Source: Ruminiclostridium sp.
GTDB taxonomy: Bacteria > Bacillota > Clostridia > Oscillospirales > Ruminococcaceae
Length of the DNA: 64,000 nucleotides
Reading direction: 5' to 3'
Assembly (NCBI GenBank): GCA_017935365.1
Contig: JAGBHT010000038.1
Coordinates: 32,160 to 96,159 of the forward strand
The translations under genes were made by a program, and so were the position numbers. Of the stretch, positions 34,800 through 42,861 are shown piece after piece (positions within the stretch are counted from its first letter, which is position 1; the number at the start of each line of letters is the position of its first letter). Under the pieces are notes generated by a model. The model saw only the letters and a program-made list of their open reading frames with translations. It was not told the DNA's origin and ran no database searches.

Positions 34800-35234
34800 A
34801 TGAAAAAAGTAATCAAGTCGGTCATTGCGCTTGCAATGGCAGCAGTAATGGTAATGGCACTCGCAGCTTGCTCAGGCTCGGCAAAGGATAAGATGAAGGG
34901 CGACTGGATCTACGAAACTATCGCAGGCGATTCTGTAGCAGACTATGCGGCTAAGCTCGGCGTTGACGAATCAGCAATCGCATCCGTATGGACATTCACA
35001 GATGATAAGCTTATAATAAAGTCAGTTACCACTACTGAAGAACACAACGTTCAGTACAAGAGCAACGGTGCAGAAGTAATGGAAGTAGGCAGCACAGACA
35101 AGATCCAGATGAGCGTAAAGCTTGAAAACGATAAGCTCTCTTTCAAGCTCAAGGGTACTGACGGCAAAGAGTACGACTACGTTATGAAGAAGGGCACTAT
35201 GGAAGTAGGCTCATCTACAGCAGTAAAAGAATAA
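34800..35234 (+). CDS. Small lipoprotein of unknown function
   Basis: 144 residues. Signal peptide MKKVIKSVIALAMAAVMVMA with lipobox ALAAC, then a compact beta-rich domain: MKGDWIYETIAGDS, VWTFTDDKLIIKSVTTT, KLSFKLKGTDGKEYDYV. The pattern resembles small lipocalin-like or DUF5640-type domains in Clostridia (weak inference). A strong ribosome site AAAGGA precedes the ATG. Its promoter carries the phased direct repeats described at 34662. Confidence 0.78.
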   Translation: MKKVIKSVIALAMAAVMVMALAACSGSAKDKMKGDWIYETIAGDSVADYAAKLGVDESAIASVWTFTDDKLIIKSVTTTEEHNVQYKSNGAEVMEVGSTDKIQMSVKLENDKLSFKLKGTDGKEYDYVMKKGTMEVGSSTAVKE

Positions 35235-35305
35235 TTTCAAAACAACAACTCCTTACAGTTTGTTTTCTTTACCGCTACTCAAACGGTAGCAGAGTTCTTT
35301 TCCTT

Positions 35306-35342
35306 CAGACAACGGTATCGGTTTGACCGATACCGTTGTCTG
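35306..35342. terminator. 17-bp perfect palindromic terminator
   Basis: CAGACAACGGTATCGGT pairs perfectly with ACCGATACCGTTGTCTG around a 3-nt loop, between converging genes. Confidence 0.8.
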
Positions 35343-35385
35343 TTTATATGAAGATAAAACCGCTGTCGCGGGACATCGGTTTTAT

Positions 35386-36831
35386 TTATGCTGATATTTT
35401 AGCATAACGCTCGGACGTGAGAATTTCAAGCATTGTTTTATAAGGATTAAGCTCGCCGCTCGCCACCATCGAGAAAAGTCTGGGCGAACAGCCCGAAACG
35501 AGCGCAACACCGTTCTCGTTCATTGTGACAGGCTGCTGAGCTTTTCTGCTCTCAACGTTCCAGAACACTATCTCGGGGAGCGTATATCCTTTTTCGGCAT
35601 AATTTCTCTTTGCATTTTCAAAGTTTGTCGCACCTGAGTTCTCCATGCATTCGTCAAACTCCATATCCGAGATTATGTATAACCGTTTCGGAAGTTCTTC
35701 CTGCGGAAGATTATACTTTACGGCGGTTTTCAGCAAAAGATTGAACACAGCCGATATGTTCGTGTTTGCGACTTCGCTATACCGACGGCAGTACTCCACC
35801 TTTCCTGCAATATCACTGCCCTTTATTTCGACAAGCTGAGGTCTTTCAGAGAAGGTTATAAAATGATTATGGAACCTGCCCTTGTTTCTTTCGGCGAAAT
35901 ATATTCCGAGCGACAGTGCAACAGCGATCGCTCTGGGATACATCGAACCCGAACCGTCAATCACGGCAAGTGCGTTTTCATCGTTGCCGAAATCTTCGAG
36001 GGCGTTCCACGTCACGTCCATTGCGTTGCGTTCCTCTGCGGACAGCCCGTCTGAACGCCAATTGAAGCATGGAGCGATAACGTCATAGGGAGTAAGTACG
36101 CCGGTGTGCATTTTTGCGTTGCCGTGCTTTACATTGTCAAGATACTCGCAGTAGCGGTCAAAGTCGTTTCCATAGAATGCGCCACGGTATTTCAGCATTG
36201 CGAGAGCGGGCAGTTTTGAATAGTCAAAGGTATAGTCCTGCACACGCAGACGGTTTTCAACTATATCAATCTTTTTTCTCAGTGCGACAACTGTTTTACG
36301 GTACTGCTTTTCGCTCATTCCAAGCAGACGTGCAAGACGGCGTGCCGTACGTACCGTTTCCTTGTTTGATGCGTTGACGGAAGGGAGCCATTTTGCAAGA
36401 AGCGACACGCCCGTGTCAGACGCTATATCCTTTTTGAGCTGACCTTCTATAATCTGCAAAACGTCCTTTTCGCAGGGCGTACCGATAAGGCACAGCAGAT
36501 CGTCATATCTGCCGTACTCAGCGATGTACGCTATGTTTTTGCGTACACTCTCAGGCTCACATTTTGCAAGATAGTTCAGTATTATACGGAACACTCTGCG
36601 TTCGCCAAGACCCTCACGGGCATCACGGGCGAAGAAAAGCGTTTTTACGGCAAGATTCTTATCCTCCGAATACGCTTTAACAAAGCGGTCGATAATATCT
36701 TTTTCGGTGTTGCTGCGGATTGCTCCTATTGCCGAAAATAAATCAAGACAGTGCGATTTTGTGCTTATGTAGGTCGCTGCGCCATTTTCGGTGAGGGTCA
36801 TGTTTGATTCTTCTTTTAACTGTTCAAGCAT
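35386..36831 (-). CDS. DUF2828 protein, TROVE-like with vWA (Ro60-like)
   Basis: 481 residues from ATG 36831, 8 bases after GAGGAGG. The N-terminal 250 residues are HEAT-like helices with DUF2828 marks: FFARDAREGLGERRVFR, AEYGRYDDLLCL, LLAKWLPSVNAS and YSKLPALAMLKYRGAF. From about residue 280 comes a von Willebrand A domain with MIDAS ALAVIDGSGSMYP and a second acidic site in IISDMEFDE. This build is that of Ro60/Rsr, a ring that binds Y RNAs and damaged RNAs. It is cotranscribed after rtcB (31-bp gap). RNA binding is inferred from fold and neighbours. Confidence 0.82.
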   Translation of the reverse strand: MLEQLKEESNMTLTENGAATYISTKSHCLDLFSAIGAIRSNTEKDIIDRFVKAYSEDKNLAVKTLFFARDAREGLGERRVFRIILNYLAKCEPESVRKNIAYIAEYGRYDDLLCLIGTPCEKDVLQIIEGQLKKDIASDTGVSLLAKWLPSVNASNKETVRTARRLARLLGMSEKQYRKTVVALRKKIDIVENRLRVQDYTFDYSKLPALAMLKYRGAFYGNDFDRYCEYLDNVKHGNAKMHTGVLTPYDVIAPCFNWRSDGLSAEERNAMDVTWNALEDFGNDENALAVIDGSGSMYPRAIAVALSLGIYFAERNKGRFHNHFITFSERPQLVEIKGSDIAGKVEYCRRYSEVANTNISAVFNLLLKTAVKYNLPQEELPKRLYIISDMEFDECMENSGATNFENAKRNYAEKGYTLPEIVFWNVESRKAQQPVTMNENGVALVSGCSPRLFSMVASGELNPYKTMLEILTSERYAKISA

Positions 36832-36862
36832 TGTGATTTCCTCCTCTGCGGCGCAGAGCAGG

Positions 36863-38071
36863 TTACTCACACGCCTTGAAATTATATATCGGTTTCAGCA
36901 CTTCGATAACATCTACCGACTCTCTGATAACATCAATAATATCAGACAGCGACTTATACGCCATAGGCGCTTCGTCAAGCGTTGAATTATTGACCGAGGT
37001 CGTGTATATGCCCTCCATGCTCTTCTTATACTGCCCAATGTCGAGCGTTTCCTTAGCCTTTGTTCTCGACATAATCCTGCCTGCGCCGTGCGGTGCGGAA
37101 TAATTCCAGTCCGGATTGCCCTTTCCTCTCGCAAGCACGCTTCCGTCCCTCATATTTATCGGGATAAGCACAAGCTCACCGCTCTTTGCGGAAATTGCGC
37201 CCTTGCGGAGTATGCGCTCCTTGGTATCAATGTAATTGTGTATCGTATGGAACGCAAACACGGCAGTAAGTCCGCACCTGTCAAGGATTATCTCAGCCAT
37301 ACGCTCACGGTTACGCTTTGCAAAACGCTGACATATCTCGACATCATAAAGATAATCCTCAAGGTAATTATCGTAAAGATAGCAGAGATCTGCGGGCGTA
37401 TCGGGGACTTTCGCCTGCCACTCTTTTTCCATTGCCTTTAATGCGGACTGAATTTCGGTGCGTCTGCCCTGCTCCTTATATGTCTTTATAAGCTCTGCTT
37501 TCTTTTCAAAAAGCTCGCCCTTACCGGACGCAAGCTCAATTGCAAGGTTCTGATAATACTCAGCTACCTGCTTACCTAAGTTACGGCTACCCGAATGGAT
37601 AACAAGGTACTTGTTACCGTCCGAGGAAACGTCTATCTCGATAAAATGATTACCGCCGCCGAGCGTACCGAGGCTTCTTTCAAGCCGTTTTGCCTGTTCA
37701 AGATGTCTGTAGCAACGAAGTCCCGTAAGGTCAAAGCGTTCATAACGTCCGTCCCATACATTTCTTCCGCTCGGTATGTAGTGTGCGGCTTCATCTATCT
37801 TACTAAGGTCGATATCCGCCTTTCCAAGCTCCGCTGTGTACATTCCGCAACCGATATCCACACCTACGACATTGGGTACTGCCTTATCGGTTATCGTCAT
37901 TGTTGTACCGATAGTGCAACCCTTGCCTGCGTGTACATCGGGCATTATTCTGATTTTTGAGCCTGCGGTGAACTCATAGTCGCACATTCTGCGTATCTGT
38001 TCTATCGCTTCGTCCTCGACTACTTTTGCGTAACATATTGCGGTGTTGATTTTCCCTTTGATTTCAAGCAT
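36863..38071 (-). CDS. rtcB: RtcB RNA ligase
   Basis: 402 residues from ATG 38071 (AAAGGAG 9 bases upstream). It joins 2',3'-cyclic or 3'-phosphate RNA ends to 5'-OH ends using GTP and manganese. Active-site motifs are all present: PDVHAGKG, GVDIGCGM with the metal Cys, LGGGNHFIE, HSGSRNLG, FAFHTIHNYI and SAPHGAGRIMSR carrying the guanylated His. The length matches the shorter bacterial RtcB branch. No rtcA is nearby. The gene follows an array of structured RNAs and precedes a Ro60-like protein, an arrangement typical of RNA repair operons. Confidence 0.96.
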   Translation of the reverse strand: MLEIKGKINTAICYAKVVEDEAIEQIRRMCDYEFTAGSKIRIMPDVHAGKGCTIGTTMTITDKAVPNVVGVDIGCGMYTAELGKADIDLSKIDEAAHYIPSGRNVWDGRYERFDLTGLRCYRHLEQAKRLERSLGTLGGGNHFIEIDVSSDGNKYLVIHSGSRNLGKQVAEYYQNLAIELASGKGELFEKKAELIKTYKEQGRRTEIQSALKAMEKEWQAKVPDTPADLCYLYDNYLEDYLYDVEICQRFAKRNRERMAEIILDRCGLTAVFAFHTIHNYIDTKERILRKGAISAKSGELVLIPINMRDGSVLARGKGNPDWNYSAPHGAGRIMSRTKAKETLDIGQYKKSMEGIYTTSVNNSTLDEAPMAYKSLSDIIDVIRESVDVIEVLKPIYNFKACE

Positions 38072-38153
38072 ATCTCTGCTCTCCTTTCTCAAAAAATAAG
38101 AACAACGTCCCTTATAAAGCTATGATGAAAATCGGCAGGGACGCTGTCGTAAC

Positions 38154-38276
38154 AAGACGCGATAAATAAAAAATGTACGGACTCTCACCGCACGGTAGTC
38201 TGCTCAAAGACAGGTGCCGTTAGGTCGGCAAAATGTGTTTAAAAAACACGGTATAAAATGCTGCTGTATGCGTCTT
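38154..38276 (-). ncRNA. RNA module 4 of the rtcB leader array
   Basis: 123 nt closed by AAGACGC (38270-38276 on this strand) and GCGTCTT (38154-38160). After two bases of the 5' arm comes ACAGCAG (38261-38267), as in modules 2 and 3. Inside are hairpins GTGTTT-AAACAC and GCCG-CGGC and a CGG-TGAGAGT-CCG arm with a 7-nt loop. Those three or four small arms could form a tRNA-like or cloverleaf domain, which is speculative. Module 4 ends 82 nt before the rtcB start. Confidence 0.55.
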
Positions 38277-38279
38277 TAC

Positions 38280-38331
38280 AAGGCACTGTTATTTTCCATA
38301 TATAAATAATATGAACTGCTGTCTGTGCCTT
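38280..38331 (-). ncRNA. RNA module 3 of the rtcB leader array
   Basis: 52 nt closed by a perfect 7-bp stem AAGGCAC/GTGCCTT. The 5' side continues AGACAGCAGTT, with heptamer ACAGCAG at 38316-38322. The upper stem is CATAT/ATATG. Lower stem, asymmetric internal loop and upper stem together look like a small Y RNA. Confidence 0.6.
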
Positions 38332-38342
38332 AATTACTCTGC

Positions 38343-38389
38343 AAGGCACGTCTTTGACCATTAAAGATACAAACTGCTGTTCGTGCCTT
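38343..38389 (-). ncRNA. RNA module 2 of the rtcB leader array
   Basis: 47 nt closed by a perfect 8-bp stem AAGGCACG/CGTGCCTT, then AACAGCAGTTTGTA (heptamer 38374-38380) and an upper stem TCTTT/AAAGA with loop AATGGTC. Clearly a duplicate of module 3: arms and internal-loop sequence are conserved while the upper stem differs. Confidence 0.6.
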
Positions 38390-38403
38390 TTATTAAATTG
38401 TAT

Positions 38404-38440
38404 AGGCACTGTGCTGTGATTATATGCTGAAGAGGTGCCT
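38404..38440 (-). ncRNA. RNA module 1 of the rtcB leader array
   Basis: 37 nt closed by AGGCAC/GTGCCT with a degenerate interior (TTCAGCATATAA and CACAGCA). Just upstream, a further ACAGCAG (38446-38452) follows a small GAAG/CTTC hairpin. Confidence 0.5.
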
Positions 38441-38478
38441 TTTGTCTGCTGTGAAGCTTTCCTTCATCGCATGAGTTT

Positions 38479-38484
38479 ATTATA
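38479..38484 (-). promoter_or_regulatory. -10 box for the RNA array and rtcB operon
   Basis: TATAAT on the leftward strand, placing the start near 38472, about 20 nt before the first ACAGCAG. The -35 region 17 bp further (GTGAAA) is poor, so an activator may be required. I saw no sigma-54 type GG/GC pair. Confidence 0.55.
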
Positions 38485-38515
38485 CAGGATGGAATTTGGT
38501 TTTTCACGGAAAAAA

Positions 38516-38809
38516 AGCTGCGAACTGTATTTGTTCGCAGCTGCAGACTGTAAAAAAAGTATGTTTTTTCAAAAAAGTGCTTAACCTTAATCCCTAACCC
38601 CAAACCCCTTCCCCTCGGGAAGGGGCTGAGTGTGGGGCTGCCGCCCTCACCCCGCTTGGGGCTACGCCCAAAGCAAGGATGCTTTGGTTGCTTGCCAAAA
38701 GTTTTGCACGATGCAAAACCAGCAGAGCGAGCAACGCTAAACACCCATTTTTGATAACGATATAGGTTTATCGACAGTCTGAGCTGCGAACTGTATTTGT
38801 TCGCAGCTG
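38516..38809. repeat. Dispersed element copy D with duplicated 28-bp hairpin
   Basis: The element is 38544-38781, starting CAGACTGTAAAAAAAG and ending TTTATCGACAGTCTG. It has the usual GC-rich core and an extra block of about 70 bp near 38670-38740. It is flanked exactly by a direct duplication of a 28-bp palindromic hairpin (AGCTGCGAAC...GTTCGCAGCTG), at 38516-38543 and 38782-38809. The unequal loop shows that the two copies have the same orientation. Confidence 0.85.
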
Positions 38810-38817
38810 ATGAATAT

Positions 38818-39726
38818 TCATACCTCTCCGCACCTTTTCTGCTCTTCCAGTCTTTCCTTTATCAATCCGACAAAGCTATCCGGGCTGATAACTTTAACGC
38901 AAGGGCCGAAGGACAACACCCGGATAACAATCTCCGTTTCATCGGTTGCGTAATATTTCAGATGAAGCAGATACTTATTATCGTCAACACGCTCCGCCTG
39001 CTTTTCAAAGTGTGCAAAGTGGAGCATTACACGCTCGAGCGCATTCCGCTCGTCATTTATCTGCAGGGTAAGCTCTCTTATCTGTATTGCTTCCGGCTTT
39101 TCGTTCCACCGACCTGTGCCTGTGTACAGCTGACAGTTTATAATTCTGCCGAGGTTTAACTGTCTGTACTTACAGCCGTCCATTATTACTCTTATTTTAT
39201 CGTCCTTTTCCGAATATTCAAACCCTTTGGGGAAAAATCTCAGCGTTACTTCCTTGCCATAGCGGTTATTCAGCCTTGCGATTATCGGCAGATTGTTCTT
39301 TATGGCATAATATATCAGCCTGAACCGACCGATATAGCCCTCATCGCCAAAATCATCGCCGTCCGAGTATTTATCGTATACTTTATAATCGTCCTCGGTG
39401 AAAAGCGGCTCGACATCGGATAAGTCGGGAAACTGTACATCAAACAGCCTCACTCTCTTATCAAGCGATACGGCTTTCAGCCAGCGTTTCTGAAGCAATG
39501 TCAGCGGCATTGTCGGCTCGTGCTTTAAAAGCGGTTTTAAACTGCTGTCAAGCAGTTTCCACTTTCCGCTTTTAAGCGACGGCATTATAGTCAGCACGCT
39601 TTCGGAAAATGCGTTTTCGCTCACGATACGGTCAAGGTCCTTCTCTGTCGTATTCTTATCGAATGCGGCGGTGATTATCCTTGCTACCGTGTTATAATAT
39701 GCCGAGTAAAGCTCACTGAATATCAT
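38818..39726 (-). CDS. WYL-domain regulator 2
   Basis: 302 residues from ATG 39726, 8 bases after GGAGG, overlapping the preceding gene by 14 bases. The N-terminal half is helical (FSELYSAYYNTVARIITAAF; SLKPLLKHEPTMPLTLLQKRWLKA). A WYL-like beta domain sits around RFRLIYYAIKNNLPIIARLNNRYGK, and a WCX-like C-terminal part around LLHLKYYATDETEIVIRVLSFG. No classical HTH is clear. WYL domains sense nucleotides or nucleic acids and often control RNA-repair and defence genes. Paired with regulator 1, upstream of the rtcB locus. Confidence 0.78.
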   Translation of the reverse strand: MIFSELYSAYYNTVARIITAAFDKNTTEKDLDRIVSENAFSESVLTIMPSLKSGKWKLLDSSLKPLLKHEPTMPLTLLQKRWLKAVSLDKRVRLFDVQFPDLSDVEPLFTEDDYKVYDKYSDGDDFGDEGYIGRFRLIYYAIKNNLPIIARLNNRYGKEVTLRFFPKGFEYSEKDDKIRVIMDGCKYRQLNLGRIINCQLYTGTGRWNEKPEAIQIRELTLQINDERNALERVMLHFAHFEKQAERVDDNKYLLHLKYYATDETEIVIRVLSFGPCVKVISPDSFVGLIKERLEEQKRCGEV

Positions 39727-40987
39727 CGCTTTCACCTCCGCTGTCAGCCGTGTTATCCTCCGTGTTATCTTCTATACCGTACATTTCATACATTTTCTCT
39801 ATATCGGCTTTAAAATTATTTTCAGCCGCCCTATCCGAAAAATTGAGCCTTGTTATACGGCAGATAAACGTGCGTATCCACGGTATCATTTCGGTAGTGT
39901 CGAACACATCGGCGGAGTATCTGTAATGGTTATCGTCGATTTTTTCGACCTTGCCGCAACGTTTTTCACGTTCAAGGCGCTGAACTATATACTGCTCATA
40001 ATCAGCTATTCTTACGTCAAACTCAACGTGTTCTGTATCTTTCATGTCAAGTCTGCCGTTTACGCCCCACATACAGTTTTCCGCCGCATTAAGTTTCTCC
40101 CTGAGCTCGTCAAACCTTTCGCACGGTTCGCCGATTTTTACATCCGATATGTAATCAAGCCGATACGAAAACAGCCTGTTCAGCTTTATATTATAGGCTA
40201 TAAGGTGCTGTCTGCCGTTTTGCGTGCTGATATAAATTCTCAGCGGCACAAGACGCACAGATACGGGCTTATCAAGATGCCTGCCGAGATTTTCTACAGT
40301 GACACAGCTTTTCTTCTGCATTGCATCAAAAAGCATAGCCGCTATATCGCTGTCAAGCGCCTGCGTGATATAGTGGTGCTTGAATGTGAAAAGCTTTTCG
40401 TGCGGCGGTAATTTATCCGAGATAAACGAGCCGATAACACCGCACGGTGCGGTTTCGCCGAAAAAGTCGACAACATCGCATAGCTGTGACACATCAACAT
40501 CGGGAGAACGGCTGTAAAGCACCTTTCTGCCCTGCTTTTCGGTTATGATAATGCCCTCGGCGGTGTATTCCTTAAGCTTTTTTCTGAGGGTAGATTCGTC
40601 AAACGTAAAATCCCCCGACAACAATGAATCAATCTCATCTACAAGCTCCGACAGCGTCAGCTTTATTTCGGGAGCGCAAAGTATATCGAACACTGCAAAG
40701 TGCAGAGTTATATCCCCGTCCGTAAAGCTCTTTGCTTTCCACGCCTTATAGAAAGGGTTTTTACAGGCTGTACGGCTGTCAACCGACAGAAATACATTCT
40801 TACCCTCGGCGGTCTTGGTAAAGCGCATATAGTCCCCGAGCCAGCTTTCAACCCTGCGACGCTCATCGTCATACGAGCGGGCACTTTTCCTGTCGTACTC
40901 GTTTCTGCTCTTGAAGCCGTATATGTAGAACTCACGCATATACGCACGGATCTTTTCAAAGTTCTTGATAAGCTCGCTGTATGCCAT
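39713..40987 (-). CDS. WYL-domain regulator 1
   Basis: 424 residues. N-terminal winged-helix type region (KIRAYMREFYIYGF through LRKKLKEYTAEGIIITEKQG, residues about 12-160). WYL domain at about residues 215-290 (VSVRLVPLRIYISTQNGRQHL; NRLFSYRLDYISDVKI). WCX extension (DVRIADYEQYIVQRLER). The C-terminal tail is acidic. It overlaps regulator 2. The pair sits on the same strand as the rtcB-DUF2828 operon, with repeat D and the RNA array between, so it probably controls that operon (inference). Confidence 0.8.
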   Translation of the reverse strand: MAYSELIKNFEKIRAYMREFYIYGFKSRNEYDRKSARSYDDERRRVESWLGDYMRFTKTAEGKNVFLSVDSRTACKNPFYKAWKAKSFTDGDITLHFAVFDILCAPEIKLTLSELVDEIDSLLSGDFTFDESTLRKKLKEYTAEGIIITEKQGRKVLYSRSPDVDVSQLCDVVDFFGETAPCGVIGSFISDKLPPHEKLFTFKHHYITQALDSDIAAMLFDAMQKKSCVTVENLGRHLDKPVSVRLVPLRIYISTQNGRQHLIAYNIKLNRLFSYRLDYISDVKIGEPCERFDELREKLNAAENCMWGVNGRLDMKDTEHVEFDVRIADYEQYIVQRLEREKRCGKVEKIDDNHYRYSADVFDTTEMIPWIRTFICRITRLNFSDRAAENNFKADIEKMYEMYGIEDNTEDNTADSGGESDDIQ

Positions 40988-41034
40988 TTTATCCCGCCTT
41001 TCCGTATAGTTCTTATATGTGACCAGTAAGATAT

Positions 41035-41056
41035 ACCCGACTGCGGGCAGTCGGGT
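41035..41056 (-). terminator. Hairpin after the 41 kb pilin gene
   Basis: ACCCGACTGC with GCAGTCGGGT, a 10-bp perfect stem with a 2-nt centre. The U tract is missing in the leftward direction. Confidence 0.45.
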
Positions 41057-41074
41057 AAAATCGGTTATTTCATT

Positions 41075-41734
41075 TTATGCAAGGCTTAGCGCCGGGGCTG
41101 TTCCTATGATCAGACCGTCCGAATTTACGCCTGCCGTGCCGTTCCAGTGATATGTATCTGTCGTGTTGCCGTCATCGTCCACCCACGCACCGTTTGCTCC
41201 GAAAGCCGGCAAATCGCTGATATCATCTATAGAAGCGTCTGCCGAATACCATACCGAAAGGCATACACCCTTAACGCAGTTTGCCTGCAATGTGCCGTTT
41301 TTAAGCGTTGACAGGCTGTTGCGCAGATATATTCCGAGCAGTTCTTCACCGTATGTACTGCCCGTTTCACTTGTACTGTCGTCTACCGTTGCGGCGTGTC
41401 CCCATGTTACCGTATCGGGCGAAAAAGCCTCCGGGTGCTGTGCCGCCGATATCTCCCATACGCCGTCCGTTATGGTTATAGTAAACACCTCTCTTGCGCC
41501 GTCCGACAACAGCATATAATTCTTTGCGTTTGCGTCCGCCTGGGTGAGAAACAGACTGATCGATTTTTTCAGCTCACCGGCGGTCTTGTTTGCCGATGCG
41601 GTGCTTGCCTGCTTGGTAAATCCGAGAAATGTGGGAATAAGTATCGCCGCAAGCACACCGAGTATGGCAATTACAACTATAAGCTCCACTAAGGTAAAGC
41701 CGCATTTCTTCAAGGCACGTCTGAGTTTCAGCAT
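41075..41734 (-). CDS. Type IV pilin-like protein
   Basis: 219 residues with a class III prepilin leader: LKLRRALKKCG then FTLVELIVVIAILGVLAAIL, cleaved between Gly and Phe, with Glu at +5. The helix continues to about residue 60. A Ser/Thr/Asp-rich globular part of about 150 residues follows. No disulphide pattern like Gram-negative pilins. Ribosome site GGAGGG. No assembly ATPase or prepilin peptidase is in the window. Could be a pilus, pseudopilus or competence subunit. Confidence 0.85.
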   Translation of the reverse strand: MLKLRRALKKCGFTLVELIVVIAILGVLAAILIPTFLGFTKQASTASANKTAGELKKSISLFLTQADANAKNYMLLSDGAREVFTITITDGVWEISAAQHPEAFSPDTVTWGHAATVDDSTSETGSTYGEELLGIYLRNSLSTLKNGTLQANCVKGVCLSVWYSADASIDDISDLPAFGANGAWVDDDGNTTDTYHWNGTAGVNSDGLIIGTAPALSLA

Positions 41735-41820
41735 ATATTCCCTCCGTTATAAGTTTATTAAGTTAATAATAACATACCATTATAAGAAAATCAATAGCGG
41801 ACGGCTTATTGTTCAAAATT

Positions 41821-42813
41821 TTAATCTTTGTCCTGCTTATGCCGGCTGTAATACTCATGCTGTGAGTGTACAAGCGCAAACTCGTCCACCTCCGCAGGCG
41901 GCTCGTCGATCCAACCTATATAGTAGGCGGTTATGTCGGTGAGGTCGTTTGTGATACGGTCATACACACGCTTTATAACACCTTCTGAGATATCAAATGT
42001 TGAGTGCATTATTTCGTTGTAGTGATTTTTTCTGCAATAATCAACATATTCGACAGTAGTATCATAATTCATCTTATATTCATCGTAACCGTACAGGTCG
42101 GGCGCTCCAAATGTATGAAGTATCTCGTGTGCTATAACAGACGGACTGATGACATTCTCTGCAAAGAAATACGGAAGAAAGCATATCTCATACGGATAAT
42201 CGAGAACTCTGTCGTAAAAGCTCAGTGCAAAAGCTACCGTACCGTATTCTTCTTTCTGATTTATAAAAATCAGATATACCACGCTGTCGGATTTATATTT
42301 GCTTTTTATTGCATTGTTGTCGATTTTGCTGTCGATATATTTCCATTCGGGCAATGCGCTTTTGGATATCGACTTTTCAATATCAAGACATTTTTCATCG
42401 AATGCGGTTTCATAGTACAAATCGCTTTTACTGTCTTCTGCATATGAGATATTCAGCGTTTTATTATACCGCTGAGCCTGCTCGCAGATCCAGTCCGCCG
42501 CCGTTTTTGTGTAACTGAATATATTCTCCCTTGCCGAAATGTCGTTTTCGTCATTAAAGTCCCAGCTGTATCTGCTGTCGTTTGCAAAAACAGAAACAAG
42601 CGTCACATTTCCCTCAAGCTCCGTCGCTGAACCAAGATCCGTGAGCTTTATGATATCCGGCAGGACTTTTGATGATTTTTCTTCTGCTGTCGGTAATCTG
42701 ATTATCCCCATCAAAAACAGCGACAATATCACGCTTGTAACAGACAGAACGATAACCGAAACTCCAACTGGTATTATGATTTTATTCTTGATTTTCTCAT
42801 CTCCCTTATACAA
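41821..42813 (-). CDS. Membrane-anchored metzincin-like metalloprotease
   Basis: About 330 residues. N-terminal membrane helix (IIIPVGVSVIVLSVTSVILS), an extracytoplasmic domain, and zinc motif VIAHEILHTFGAPDLYG, the HExxHxxGxxD form of metzincins, with NEIMHST as Met-turn. It lies between two pilin-like genes, so pilin or surface-protein processing is possible. The start is unclear: the longest frame begins at TTG 42813, inside the terminator hairpin of the upstream gene, and no in-frame ATG follows for about 35 codons. Confidence 0.78.
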   Translation of the reverse strand: MYKGDEKIKNKIIIPVGVSVIVLSVTSVILSLFLMGIIRLPTAEEKSSKVLPDIIKLTDLGSATELEGNVTLVSVFANDSRYSWDFNDENDISARENIFSYTKTAADWICEQAQRYNKTLNISYAEDSKSDLYYETAFDEKCLDIEKSISKSALPEWKYIDSKIDNNAIKSKYKSDSVVYLIFINQKEEYGTVAFALSFYDRVLDYPYEICFLPYFFAENVISPSVIAHEILHTFGAPDLYGYDEYKMNYDTTVEYVDYCRKNHYNEIMHSTFDISEGVIKRVYDRITNDLTDITAYYIGWIDEPPAEVDEFALVHSQHEYYSRHKQDKD

Positions 42814-42846
42814 AAAATCCCCAATGGGAACCCATTGGGGATTTTT
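42813..42846 (-). terminator. Terminator of the 42.9 kb pilin gene
   Basis: AAAAATCCCCAATGGG pairs with CCCATTGGGGATTTTT, a 16-bp stem with a minimal loop, 15 bp past the pilin stop. It overlaps the putative start of the next gene by one base. Confidence 0.85.
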
Positions 42847-42861
42847 GTAATCATATTCTGA

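Noticed and set aside
38361..38744. 127-codon leftward frame across the RNA array and repeat D
   Set aside because: It spans structured RNA and a repeat with no ribosome site; the RNA reading explains the sequence better.
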